NCBI RefSeq assembly: GCF_013391765.2
Contig: NZ_JACBGI020000022.1
Span: forward strand, 1-42,117
DNA: 42,117 nucleotides
From: Thiomicrorhabdus heinhorstiae
Lineage (GTDB): Bacteria; Pseudomonadota; Gammaproteobacteria; Thiomicrospirales; Thiomicrospiraceae
Reading direction: 5' to 3'
Positions 30,376-37,474 of the stretch are shown here, piece after piece (within the stretch, counting starts at the first letter, position 1; every line of letters starts with the position of its first letter). Under the pieces are notes generated by a model. It had not been told where the DNA came from, ran no database searches, and saw only the letters and a program-made list of their open reading frames with translations. The position numbers and the translations under genes are program-made.

Positions 30376-30461
30376 TTTAGATCCATATGCAATAAATACC
30401 AGTAATTTCAATAGACTAATAAGAAAATACTTACTACACCTCGCCATAATGTCCAAAATGA

Positions 30462-30478
30462 CGCACCAAATTGGAAAA
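30462..30478 (+). promoter_or_regulatory. possible distal NtrC-like site upstream of urtA
   Basis: CGCACC-N5-GGAAAA matches 8 of 12 positions of the NtrC palindrome TGCACC-N5-GGTGCA; only the left half is good. It lies about 220 bases upstream of the sigma-54-like element. Confidence 0.3.
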
Positions 30479-30618
30479 CACCCACCTGCAAATCAAACAG
30501 CCGCCTCTTTCCCATAAAATCGCCCTAAAGCATACGAACAAAACCGCATCAAGTAAGACCAACGACCACTCCAAACCCGGTCCACAACACAAAATTTTCG
30601 CACCAATAAAATTAAATT

Positions 30619-30635
30619 ATCACCATGAATGTGCA
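30619..30635 (+). promoter_or_regulatory. NtrC-like enhancer site upstream of urtA
   Basis: ATCACC-N5-TGTGCA matches 9 of 12 positions of the NtrC palindrome with the correct 5-base spacer. It is 65 bases upstream of the sigma-54-like -24 element, a usual enhancer distance. Confidence 0.5.
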
Positions 30636-30700
30636 TAACAAAAAGATAAAACGTAATAACTTTTACGCTTTCTTATTTTAAATCAATAAATTACATAAAC

Positions 30701-30716
30701 TGGCACATCAGATGCT
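30701..30716 (+). promoter_or_regulatory. sigma-54 (RpoN) promoter of urtABCDE-fmdAB
   Basis: TGGCACATCAGATGCT carries a perfect TGGCAC -24 box and a GC at -12 with exact 10-base spacing between GG and GC. It departs from the consensus at two minor positions. Transcription would start near 30727, about 40 bases before the urtA ATG. It implies activation by an enhancer-binding protein such as NtrC. Confidence 0.7.
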
Positions 30717-30765
30717 ATTAGCTACTGCGGATTATTTCTTCAACCACTCAATCCAAGGAAACATT

Positions 30766-32019
30766 ATGAACAAGAACACTTCGCCAATTACAATGCGTCG
30801 AAAGCTTCTTAAAGCACTTTTCACTCTGCCAGCCGCAGTTGCGCTTGCAGGAACTTCATTTATTTCCACTGCTTATGCAGCGGAAGCGAACACAACCGGA
30901 CTGGCAGTAACAGACAGTACTGTTAAAGTCGGGATTCTTCACTCTGTAACAGGCACCATGGCCATCAGTGAAACTGGTTCCGTACAAGCGGAAAAGTTAG
31001 CTATTGAGCAAATCAATGAGATGGGCGGAGTCTTAGGCAGAAAAATTGAATACATTCAAGAAGATGGTGCTAGTGACTGGCCTACCTTTGCAGAAAAAGC
31101 TAAAAAACTTTTGGTAAACGACAAGGTAGCGGCTGTATTTGGTTGCTGGACTTCTGCATCACGTAAAGCTGCTCTTCCAGTATTTGAACAATACAACGGT
31201 ATGCTTTTCTACCCAACATTCTATGAAGGGCTAGAGGAATCTCCAAACGTTATCTATACCGGTCAAGAAGCAACTCAGCAGATTTTGGAAAGTCTTAACT
31301 GGGTTGTGCGTGAAAAAGGTGCAAAGAAATTCTTCTTGCTAGGTTCTGACTACATCTGGCCACGTACTTCTAACAAAATCGCTCGTAAACATATCGAGAA
31401 ATTAGGTCTTAAAGTTGTAGGTGAAGAGTACTACCCTCTTGGCCATACTCAGTTCAACTCTGTAATCAACAAAATCAAGCTGAAAAAACCTGACGTTATC
31501 TTCCTGGATGTTGTAGGTGGATCCAACGTTGCTTTCTACAAGCAGTTAAAAGCAGCCGGGATTGACATGACCAAGGAAAAACCATTGGTATTAACCATTT
31601 CGGTAACCGAGGATGAAATCCTAGGTATCGGTGGTGAAAACATTGTTGGTGCTTATGCTTCGATGAAATACTTCCAAAGCTTGCCGAATGACAACAACCA
31701 GAAATTTGTTGCTGCCTTCAAAAAAATGTGGGGCGATAAAATCGTTATCGGTGACGTAACCCAAGCTGCATACCTTGGTCCTTGGATCTGGAAAGCTGCG
31801 GTTGAAAAAGCCGGATCTTTCGATATCGATGCTATCAAGAAAACACTACCTGGCATCGAAATTCCATTCGCTCCAGAAGGTTATGTCAAAGTGCATGACA
31901 ACCATCACTTGTGGTCAAAATCTCGTATCGGTCATGCTAAAGCCGATGGACAATTTGACGTTGTTTACGAATCTAAAGAATTGATTGAACCGAATCCTTT
32001 CCCTAAAGGTTATCAATAA
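30766..32019 (+). CDS. urtA: urea/short-chain amide ABC transporter, substrate-binding protein
   Basis: This is the periplasmic binding protein of a UrtABCDE/FmdDEF-type importer. The 417-residue product (ATG 30766, AAGGA upstream) has a Tat-like leader with Arg11-Arg12 in MRRKLLKALF and a cleavage region ending TAYA near residue 38. The mature protein is a two-lobe type I binding fold beginning VKVGILHSVTGTMAISETG. UrtA signatures follow: VFGCWTSASRKA, NGMLFYPTFYEGLEESPNV and DVVGGSNVAFYKQL. It is first of seven co-directional genes. In Methylophilus a similar transporter with formamidase takes up short-chain amides and urea; which substrate dominates here is not settled by sequence. Confidence 0.92.
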   Translation: MNKNTSPITMRRKLLKALFTLPAAVALAGTSFISTAYAAEANTTGLAVTDSTVKVGILHSVTGTMAISETGSVQAEKLAIEQINEMGGVLGRKIEYIQEDGASDWPTFAEKAKKLLVNDKVAAVFGCWTSASRKAALPVFEQYNGMLFYPTFYEGLEESPNVIYTGQEATQQILESLNWVVREKGAKKFFLLGSDYIWPRTSNKIARKHIEKLGLKVVGEEYYPLGHTQFNSVINKIKLKKPDVIFLDVVGGSNVAFYKQLKAAGIDMTKEKPLVLTISVTEDEILGIGGENIVGAYASMKYFQSLPNDNNQKFVAAFKKMWGDKIVIGDVTQAAYLGPWIWKAAVEKAGSFDIDAIKKTLPGIEIPFAPEGYVKVHDNHHLWSKSRIGHAKADGQFDVVYESKELIEPNPFPKGYQ

Positions 32020-32039
32020 TCGATCAATAAATAACCTGC

Positions 32040-32110
32040 GCGTGCGCAACCTCATTATTGGGTTGCCACGCCTAATTAAATGCTCTTTTCGGAGAGTATT
32101 TAATTAGGCG
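32040..32110 (+). promoter_or_regulatory. tandem intercistronic hairpins between urtA and urtB
   Basis: Two stems follow the urtA stop. The first (32040-32051 with 32061-32071) has 11 pairs and one bulge. The second (32069-32086 with 32093-32110) has 18 positions, one mismatched, around a 6-base loop. No T-run follows, so processing or 3'-end protection of urtA mRNA is more likely than full termination. Confidence 0.65.
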
Positions 32111-32194
32111 GTATCAAAAAAATAAAACCTTTACACCATTTTTAAACTTTTTCATTAAATCAATCACTTCCACTCTTTCAGGAGGAAAAGTTAA

Positions 32195-33121
32195 ATGTTT
32201 GCGGACTATACCTGGGCCGAGTTAGGCTCAATTTTTGCGATGCAAGGCTTTTCAGGGCTAATACTCTTCTCGGTATTACTCCTCATGGCCTTGGGCTTGG
32301 CCATTATTTTCGGCCAAATGGGGGTAATTAATATGGCACACGGGGAGTTTATGATCCTTGGCGCCTATATCACCTACCTCACTTCGAATTTTTTTTCCAC
32401 TTTCCTTCCTGAGCTGTTTGGTATCTATTTCTTTATCGCCATTATTTTTGCCTTTATCGGAACCTTTCTTCTCGGTGCTTTCGTCGAATGGTCGCTGATT
32501 CGCCACCTTTACAAAAGACCGCTTGACACCCTGTTAGCAACCTGGGGTCTCAGTCTGATTCTGCAACAGCTATATCGCACAATCTTTGGTACCCGTGAAG
32601 TAGGTGTCAGCCTCCCTGACTGGATGATGGGTTCTTACTCTCTGACGGATGCCATCGAAATTCCGATCAACGGAATGATCGTCATGGGCATTACCCTGTT
32701 CATTACTGTTGGCGTCTACCTTTTCTTACAAAAGTCCAGAAAAGGCAAGCAATCCCGTGCAGTAGTTCAAAACCGAGCTATGGCCGGTGCAGTTGGGATC
32801 AACACCGCAAGTGTTGACCGTTTTACCTTTGCACTTGGGTGCGGGATCGCCGGGATCGCCGGTGCAACCTTTACCATGATCGGTTCGACCGGTCCGACAT
32901 CTGGACAGCTTTATATCGTAGACACCTTCCTGGTCGTAGTATTTGGTGGTGCAGCAAGTTTGCTGGGAACCGTCGCTTCAGCGTTCTCGATCGGACAAGC
33001 GCAATCCATTCTGGAATTCTTCTTAAGTGGATCCATGGCAAAAGTGCTGACGCTTCTGGTTGTTATCGTAATCCTGATGTTGCGTCCGCAAGGTCTATTC
33101 TCACTTAAAGTACGTCGATAG
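32195..33121 (+). CDS. urtB: urea/amide ABC transporter permease, LivH type
   Basis: The 308-residue inner-membrane permease shows about eight hydrophobic segments and the family motif IIFGQMGVINMAHGEFMILGAY at about 38-59. GVNT-type and FTMIGSTGPTSGQLYIVDTFLVVVFGG segments lie in the second half. AGGAGG lies 9 bases before the ATG. It would pair with UrtC to form the membrane channel of the importer. It follows urtA after a 175-base gap that contains two strong hairpins, and precedes urtC by 5 bases. Confidence 0.93.
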   Translation: MFADYTWAELGSIFAMQGFSGLILFSVLLLMALGLAIIFGQMGVINMAHGEFMILGAYITYLTSNFFSTFLPELFGIYFFIAIIFAFIGTFLLGAFVEWSLIRHLYKRPLDTLLATWGLSLILQQLYRTIFGTREVGVSLPDWMMGSYSLTDAIEIPINGMIVMGITLFITVGVYLFLQKSRKGKQSRAVVQNRAMAGAVGINTASVDRFTFALGCGIAGIAGATFTMIGSTGPTSGQLYIVDTFLVVVFGGAASLLGTVASAFSIGQAQSILEFFLSGSMAKVLTLLVVIVILMLRPQGLFSLKVRR

Positions 33122-33126
33122 GAGGA

Positions 33127-34245
33127 ATGATGTTACAAAGTAAATTCAAATCATTAACCCCGAGAAATGATGTACTTTCATTTATTGTTCTGGCGATCGT
33201 ACTTATGGTTCTATTGCCGATCCTGTTCGACATCTTCCGTTTGAACCTGATCGGTAAATACCTGACCTTCGCCTTCGTTGCAATCGGCCTGGTTCTGTCA
33301 TGGGGTCTTGGAGGGATTCTGAGTCTTGGACAGGGCGTCTTTTTCGGTATCGGCGGCTATGCCATGGCCATGTTCTTGAAACTGGAAGCCTCAACCCCGG
33401 AGAATACTGCAATTCAGTCAACCCCGGGGATTCCGGACTTCATGGACTGGAACCAGTTAACCGCTCTGCCATGGTTCTGGGAGCCCTTCCACAGCTTCAC
33501 CTTCACGGTTGTCGCTATCATCGTCGTACCGGCCATTTTCGCCTACATTATCGGGGCTGCGATGTTTAAACGCCGCGTCGGCGGGGTTTACTTTGCAATC
33601 ATTACCCAGGCGATTGCTGCCATCATGACCATCCTTATTATCGGTCAGCAGGGTTATACCGGCGGGGTTAACGGGATCACCGACTTGAGAACGCTACTTG
33701 GCTGGGATATTCGTACCGATTCGGCTAAATACGTTCTGTATTTTGTTAATGCATTCCTGTTATTAGCGGTACTGGTCGTTGCTCAATACATCCGAAAAAG
33801 TAAACTCGGACGCCTACTTGTGGCAATGCGTGACAGTGAAGACCGTGTACGCTTCTCAGGCTACGATGTTTCAAACTTTAAAATCTTTATCTTCTGTATC
33901 GCAGGTATCTTCTCCTCAATCGGTGGAGCGATGTTTACCCTACAGGTAGGTTTCATGTCTCCATCACTAATCGGGATCGTGCCATCAATTGAAATGGTCA
34001 TCTTTGCCGCTGTCGGGGGCAACCTATCCATCATTGGTGCAGTATACGGAGCGCTACTGGTCAACTGGGCCAAAACCATTTTGTCGGAGTCTTATCCTGA
34101 GATCTGGCTGTTTGCAATGGGTGCGCTATTCATCGCGGTTGTAATGGCATTCCCTAAAGGTCTGGCGGGTCTATACGAGACCTACATTCAGCCAAAAGTC
34201 GATAAACAACTCGACAAATGGTTCAAAAAAGAGAAAGCAGAGTAA
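33127..34245 (+). CDS. urtC: urea/amide ABC transporter permease, LivM type
   Basis: The 372-residue permease has about ten membrane segments. Family features are LSWGLGGILSLGQGVFFGIGGYAMAMFL (about 58-85), the QQGYTGGVNGITDL segment near 178 and VAMRDSEDRVRFSGYDVSNFKIF near 236, the cytoplasmic EAA-like loop. The C-terminal tail is strongly charged. The ATG at 33127 follows the urtB stop by 5 bases with AGGAGG in the overlap. It completes the membrane part of the transporter together with UrtB. Confidence 0.93.
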   Translation: MMLQSKFKSLTPRNDVLSFIVLAIVLMVLLPILFDIFRLNLIGKYLTFAFVAIGLVLSWGLGGILSLGQGVFFGIGGYAMAMFLKLEASTPENTAIQSTPGIPDFMDWNQLTALPWFWEPFHSFTFTVVAIIVVPAIFAYIIGAAMFKRRVGGVYFAIITQAIAAIMTILIIGQQGYTGGVNGITDLRTLLGWDIRTDSAKYVLYFVNAFLLLAVLVVAQYIRKSKLGRLLVAMRDSEDRVRFSGYDVSNFKIFIFCIAGIFSSIGGAMFTLQVGFMSPSLIGIVPSIEMVIFAAVGGNLSIIGAVYGALLVNWAKTILSESYPEIWLFAMGALFIAVVMAFPKGLAGLYETYIQPKVDKQLDKWFKKEKAE

Positions 34246-34265
34246 AAGGAAATTTGGAGAAAACC

Positions 34266-35012
34266 ATGTATCAACAAAAAGATTTTGTACTCAGTGTTGA
34301 AGGTTTGACTGTTTCATTCGATGGTTTCAAAGCCGTGAATGACGTTTCCTTCTACATCGAAGAGCAAGAGATCCGCGTCATTATCGGCCCTAACGGAGCC
34401 GGTAAAACCACCATTCTTGATCTAATCTGCGGCAAGACCAAATCGACCGAAGGTTCCATCAAGTTTAAAGGCAAAGAGCTAACTAAGCTTAAAGAACATG
34501 AAATCGTTCACGCCGGTGTCGGACGAAAATTCCAAAACCCGTCGATTTATGAAGATTTGACGGTTTTTGAAAACCTTGAACTTTCTTATCCTCGTGGAAA
34601 GAAAGTATTCGGGGCCCTGACGTTCAATCGAGATCAGGAAGTTATCGACAAGGTAAATGAGATTGCCGAAATGATTTTCCTGGAAGAGCTGTTGCTGAGC
34701 AAAGCCAGCTTGCTGAGCCACGGACAAAAGCAGTGGCTAGAGATCGGCATGCTGTTAATCCAGGATCCTGAGTTACTCATGCTTGACGAACCGGTCGCGG
34801 GTATGTCGGTATCCGAGCGTAAGCAAACCGCTGCCCTTCTGCAAAAAATCACTAAAGACCGTTCCGTACTGGTTATCGAACACGACATGCACTTCGTTGA
34901 AGAAATTGCTGACCGCGTCACGGTAATGCATCAAGGCAAGGTTCTTTCTGAAGGATCGATGGAGCATGTCCAATCAGATCCTAAAGTCATTGAAGTTTAC
35001 CTAGGTCATTAA
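34266..35012 (+). CDS. urtD: urea/amide ABC transporter ATP-binding protein, LivG type
   Basis: The 248-residue ATPase has Walker A GPNGAGKTT (41-49), a signature loop SHGQKQWLEIGMLL near 151, Walker B LLMLDEPVAGM, and the switch histidine in VLVIEHDMHF. The signature SHGQ in place of SGGQ is usual for this subfamily. I use the ATG at 34266, with TTGGAG upstream, not the in-frame ATG at 34218, which overlaps urtC. It energises import together with UrtE. Confidence 0.93.
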   Translation: MYQQKDFVLSVEGLTVSFDGFKAVNDVSFYIEEQEIRVIIGPNGAGKTTILDLICGKTKSTEGSIKFKGKELTKLKEHEIVHAGVGRKFQNPSIYEDLTVFENLELSYPRGKKVFGALTFNRDQEVIDKVNEIAEMIFLEELLLSKASLLSHGQKQWLEIGMLLIQDPELLMLDEPVAGMSVSERKQTAALLQKITKDRSVLVIEHDMHFVEEIADRVTVMHQGKVLSEGSMEHVQSDPKVIEVYLGH

Positions 35013-35024
35013 GGAGTAGAGCGA

Positions 35025-35714
35025 ATGTTGGAAATTAAAGATTTGCACGTGGCCTACGGTGAAAGCGAGGTCGTAAAAGGATTAAATCTTTCTTTGAAAG
35101 AGAACGAAATTATTGCGGTACTTGGACGCAACGGGATGGGTAAAACCACTTTGATGAAATCACTGATCGGCATGATTCCATCCAAGTCCGGTTCAGTCGA
35201 ACTGAACGGCAAAGAACTCATTCACATGAAGAGTCACGAACGTGTTGCTTCAGGACTTGGATTTGTACCGCAGGGAAGAATGATCTTCTCAACCATGACG
35301 GTTCAGGAGAACATCGAAACCGGATTGACGACGACGAAGGAAACTCAGGTGCCGGAAGACCTTTATAACATCTTCCCTATCCTGCGCGACTTCCGTAAAC
35401 GTCGCGGTGGTAACCTCTCGGGTGGTCAGCAGCAGCAGCTTGCAATCGCACGCGCTCTGGCAAGTAACCCGGATGTTCTGCTGCTGGATGAACCTACTGA
35501 GGGGATTCAACCGTCTATCATCAAAGAGATGGCACAAACCCTAAAAGAAATTCGCGACTCGCGAGGATTATCGATCATTGTGTCGGAACAAGTTTTAAGT
35601 TTTGCACTGGATGTTGCAGATCGAATCATCGTCATCGAGAAAGGGAAAATCATTCATGATCAACCTAGAGACGAAGTCGACGAAGAACAGGTCGCTAAAT
35701 TCCTGTCTGTTTAA
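35025..35714 (+). CDS. urtE: urea/amide ABC transporter ATP-binding protein, LivF type
   Basis: The 229-residue ATPase has Walker A GRNGMGKTT (34-42), the signature LSGGQQQQLAIARAL, and Walker B VLLLDEPTEGIQPS. This is the UrtE/LivF pattern. AAGGAG lies 9 bases before the ATG, and the gene starts 12 bases after urtD. It completes the five-gene importer and is followed within 40 bases by formamidase, so transporter and hydrolase are co-expressed. Confidence 0.94.
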   Translation: MLEIKDLHVAYGESEVVKGLNLSLKENEIIAVLGRNGMGKTTLMKSLIGMIPSKSGSVELNGKELIHMKSHERVASGLGFVPQGRMIFSTMTVQENIETGLTTTKETQVPEDLYNIFPILRDFRKRRGGNLSGGQQQQLAIARALASNPDVLLLDEPTEGIQPSIIKEMAQTLKEIRDSRGLSIIVSEQVLSFALDVADRIIVIEKGKIIHDQPRDEVDEEQVAKFLSV

Positions 35715-35752
35715 TTTAGCAGTTTTCTCACAACCACAATGGAGCTTTTAAA

Positions 35753-36985
35753 ATGGCTGAAACGATAATCAAAGTCGATCTTTCAAAGTCCGCCTACGAG
35801 AATGAGCAAATTCATAACCGTTGGCACCCAGATATTCCAATGGCTGCAACAGTCAAGCCTGGCGATGACTTCATCCTGGAATGCTACGATTGGACTGGTG
35901 GACAAATCAAAAACGATGATGATGCATCAGATATTCGTGATGTTGACCTTTCACAAGTTCACTTCCTTTCAGGACCGGTAGGCGTTGAAGGCGCTCAACC
36001 TGGCGATCTTCTAGTAGTCGATATCCTTGATATCGGTACACTTGAAGAAAGCAATTGGGGTTTCAACGGTCTTTTCTCTCTAAATAACGGTGGTGGCTTC
36101 CTTACTGATCATTACCCTGATGCACAAAAAACCATCTGGGATTTCAACGGAATCATGACTAAATCACGCCACATTCCTGGTGTAGAATTCGCTGGCCTAT
36201 TGCACCCAGGTCTTATCGGTTGCTTGCCATCCAAAGAGATGTTGAAAGAGTGGAATGAGCGTGAAAAAGCGCTTTATGATACAGACCCTGATCGCGTTCC
36301 TGCTCTTGCAACTCTTCCGTATGCAGAAACCGCTCATATGGGCCAAATGAAACCGGATGAAGCCAAAGAAGCGGCCAAAGAAGGTGCTCGTACCGTTCCT
36401 CCTCGTGAACACGGCGGTAACTGTGACATCAAAGACTTGACCAAAGGTTCAAAAATTTACTTCCCGGTCTATGTTGAAGGTGCTGGTTTATCGGTTGGTG
36501 ACCTTCACTTCAGCCAGGGTGACGGTGAAATCACTTTCTGTGGTGCGATTGAAATGGCCGGCTGGATTCATCTTCGTGTCAGCTTGATCAAAGACGGTAT
36601 GAGCAAATATGCGATCAAAAATCCGATCTTCAAACCAAGCCCACTAACTCCTCGTTACGACGACTACGTCGTCTTCGAAGGTATCTCGGTCGATGAAGAA
36701 GGCAAACAACACTACCTGGACGTTAATGTTGCCTACAAACAGGCTTGCTTGAACGCCATCGAATATATGAAGAAATTCGGTTATACGGGTGAACAAGTCT
36801 ACTCACTATTGGGCACGGTTCCAACTCAAGCGCATATCAGTGGTACCGTTGACATTCCGAACGCCAGCGCAACACTTTGGATGCCAACCGGCGTCTATGA
36901 CTTTGACATTAACCCGAATGCTGAAGGCCCAACCAAACAGGTTGACGACAGCGTAACTGTACCGATCGCTCCAGACTTGAAATAA
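35753..36985 (+). CDS. fmdA: formamidase
   Basis: It hydrolyses formamide to formate and ammonium in the cytoplasm. The 410-residue product is very close to the FmdA/AmdA acetamidase-formamidase family from Methylophilus: VHNRWHPDIPMA-type start (IHNRWHPDIPMAATVKPGDD), then SGPVGVEGAQPGDLLVVDI, PPREHGGNCDIKDL and LSVGDLHFSQGDGEITFCGA, which surround the metal and active site. A GGAG ribosome-binding site precedes the ATG. It is co-transcribed behind urtE and ahead of fmdB. This amidase family is unrelated in sequence to AmiE, encoded nearby on the other strand, so the locus holds two independent amide hydrolases. Confidence 0.96.
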   Translation: MAETIIKVDLSKSAYENEQIHNRWHPDIPMAATVKPGDDFILECYDWTGGQIKNDDDASDIRDVDLSQVHFLSGPVGVEGAQPGDLLVVDILDIGTLEESNWGFNGLFSLNNGGGFLTDHYPDAQKTIWDFNGIMTKSRHIPGVEFAGLLHPGLIGCLPSKEMLKEWNEREKALYDTDPDRVPALATLPYAETAHMGQMKPDEAKEAAKEGARTVPPREHGGNCDIKDLTKGSKIYFPVYVEGAGLSVGDLHFSQGDGEITFCGAIEMAGWIHLRVSLIKDGMSKYAIKNPIFKPSPLTPRYDDYVVFEGISVDEEGKQHYLDVNVAYKQACLNAIEYMKKFGYTGEQVYSLLGTVPTQAHISGTVDIPNASATLWMPTGVYDFDINPNAEGPTKQVDDSVTVPIAPDLK

Positions 36986-37002
36986 TTAAAGGAGTTTAAC
37001 CT

Positions 37003-37392
37003 ATGCCAGTTTATGACTATAAATGCCAAGAACATGGAATTTTTCATGAGTTAGCAACCATGGATGAATCTTCTAACCCTATGCCGTGCCCGCAGTGCAA
37101 TGTACTTGCACCGCGCGTTCTAATGATTCCACCGGAAATTCTTGATATGGCTCCTGACAAAAAGGCCGCCATGGAAAGAAATGAGAAGGCTCAGCACGAG
37201 CCGATGATGTCGACTAAGGAAAGTCGTGCGGAAGATGAAGAACGGCGCAAGTTTTATGCAGAAAGAAAGCACAAGCATAAACACGGTTGTGGATGCCAGC
37301 ATCACCACAAAAAGAGCGATTCCAAGCTAATGTGGACCGCAAATGGTGAGAAAATGTTCCCTTCCATGCGCCCTTGGATGATTAGTCACTAA
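37003..37392 (+). CDS. fmdB: FmdB-family zinc-ribbon protein with His-rich tail
   Basis: The 129-residue product starts MPVYDYKCQEHG and forms a small zinc ribbon from Cys8, His11, Cys29 and Cys32. Residues 90-102 hold a metal-binding cluster (alternating His and Lys, then CGCQHHH). The conserved end SKLMWTANGEKMFPSMRPW matches FmdB. In Methylophilus fmdB is next to fmdA and was proposed to be regulatory; a role in metal supply to formamidase is an alternative. It follows fmdA by 17 bases and ends at a strong terminator. Confidence 0.85.
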   Translation: MPVYDYKCQEHGIFHELATMDESSNPMPCPQCNVLAPRVLMIPPEILDMAPDKKAAMERNEKAQHEPMMSTKESRAEDEERRKFYAERKHKHKHGCGCQHHHKKSDSKLMWTANGEKMFPSMRPWMISH

Positions 37393-37404
37393 GCAGGCAT
37401 AAAC

Positions 37405-37440
37405 AAAAGCCCCGGCATTTTTTCAAATACCGGGGCTTTT
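37405..37440. terminator. bidirectional terminator between fmdB and the VWA gene
   Basis: AAAAGCCCCGGCATTT pairs with AAATACCGGGGCTTTT (one mismatch in 16) around TTTC, with A and T tracts at the ends. It lies 12 bases after the fmdB stop and 34 bases past the stop of the convergent VWA gene. Confidence 0.93.
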
Positions 37441-37474
37441 TTATGCCCTGAGAAAACCGAAGCCGTTGGCATAT

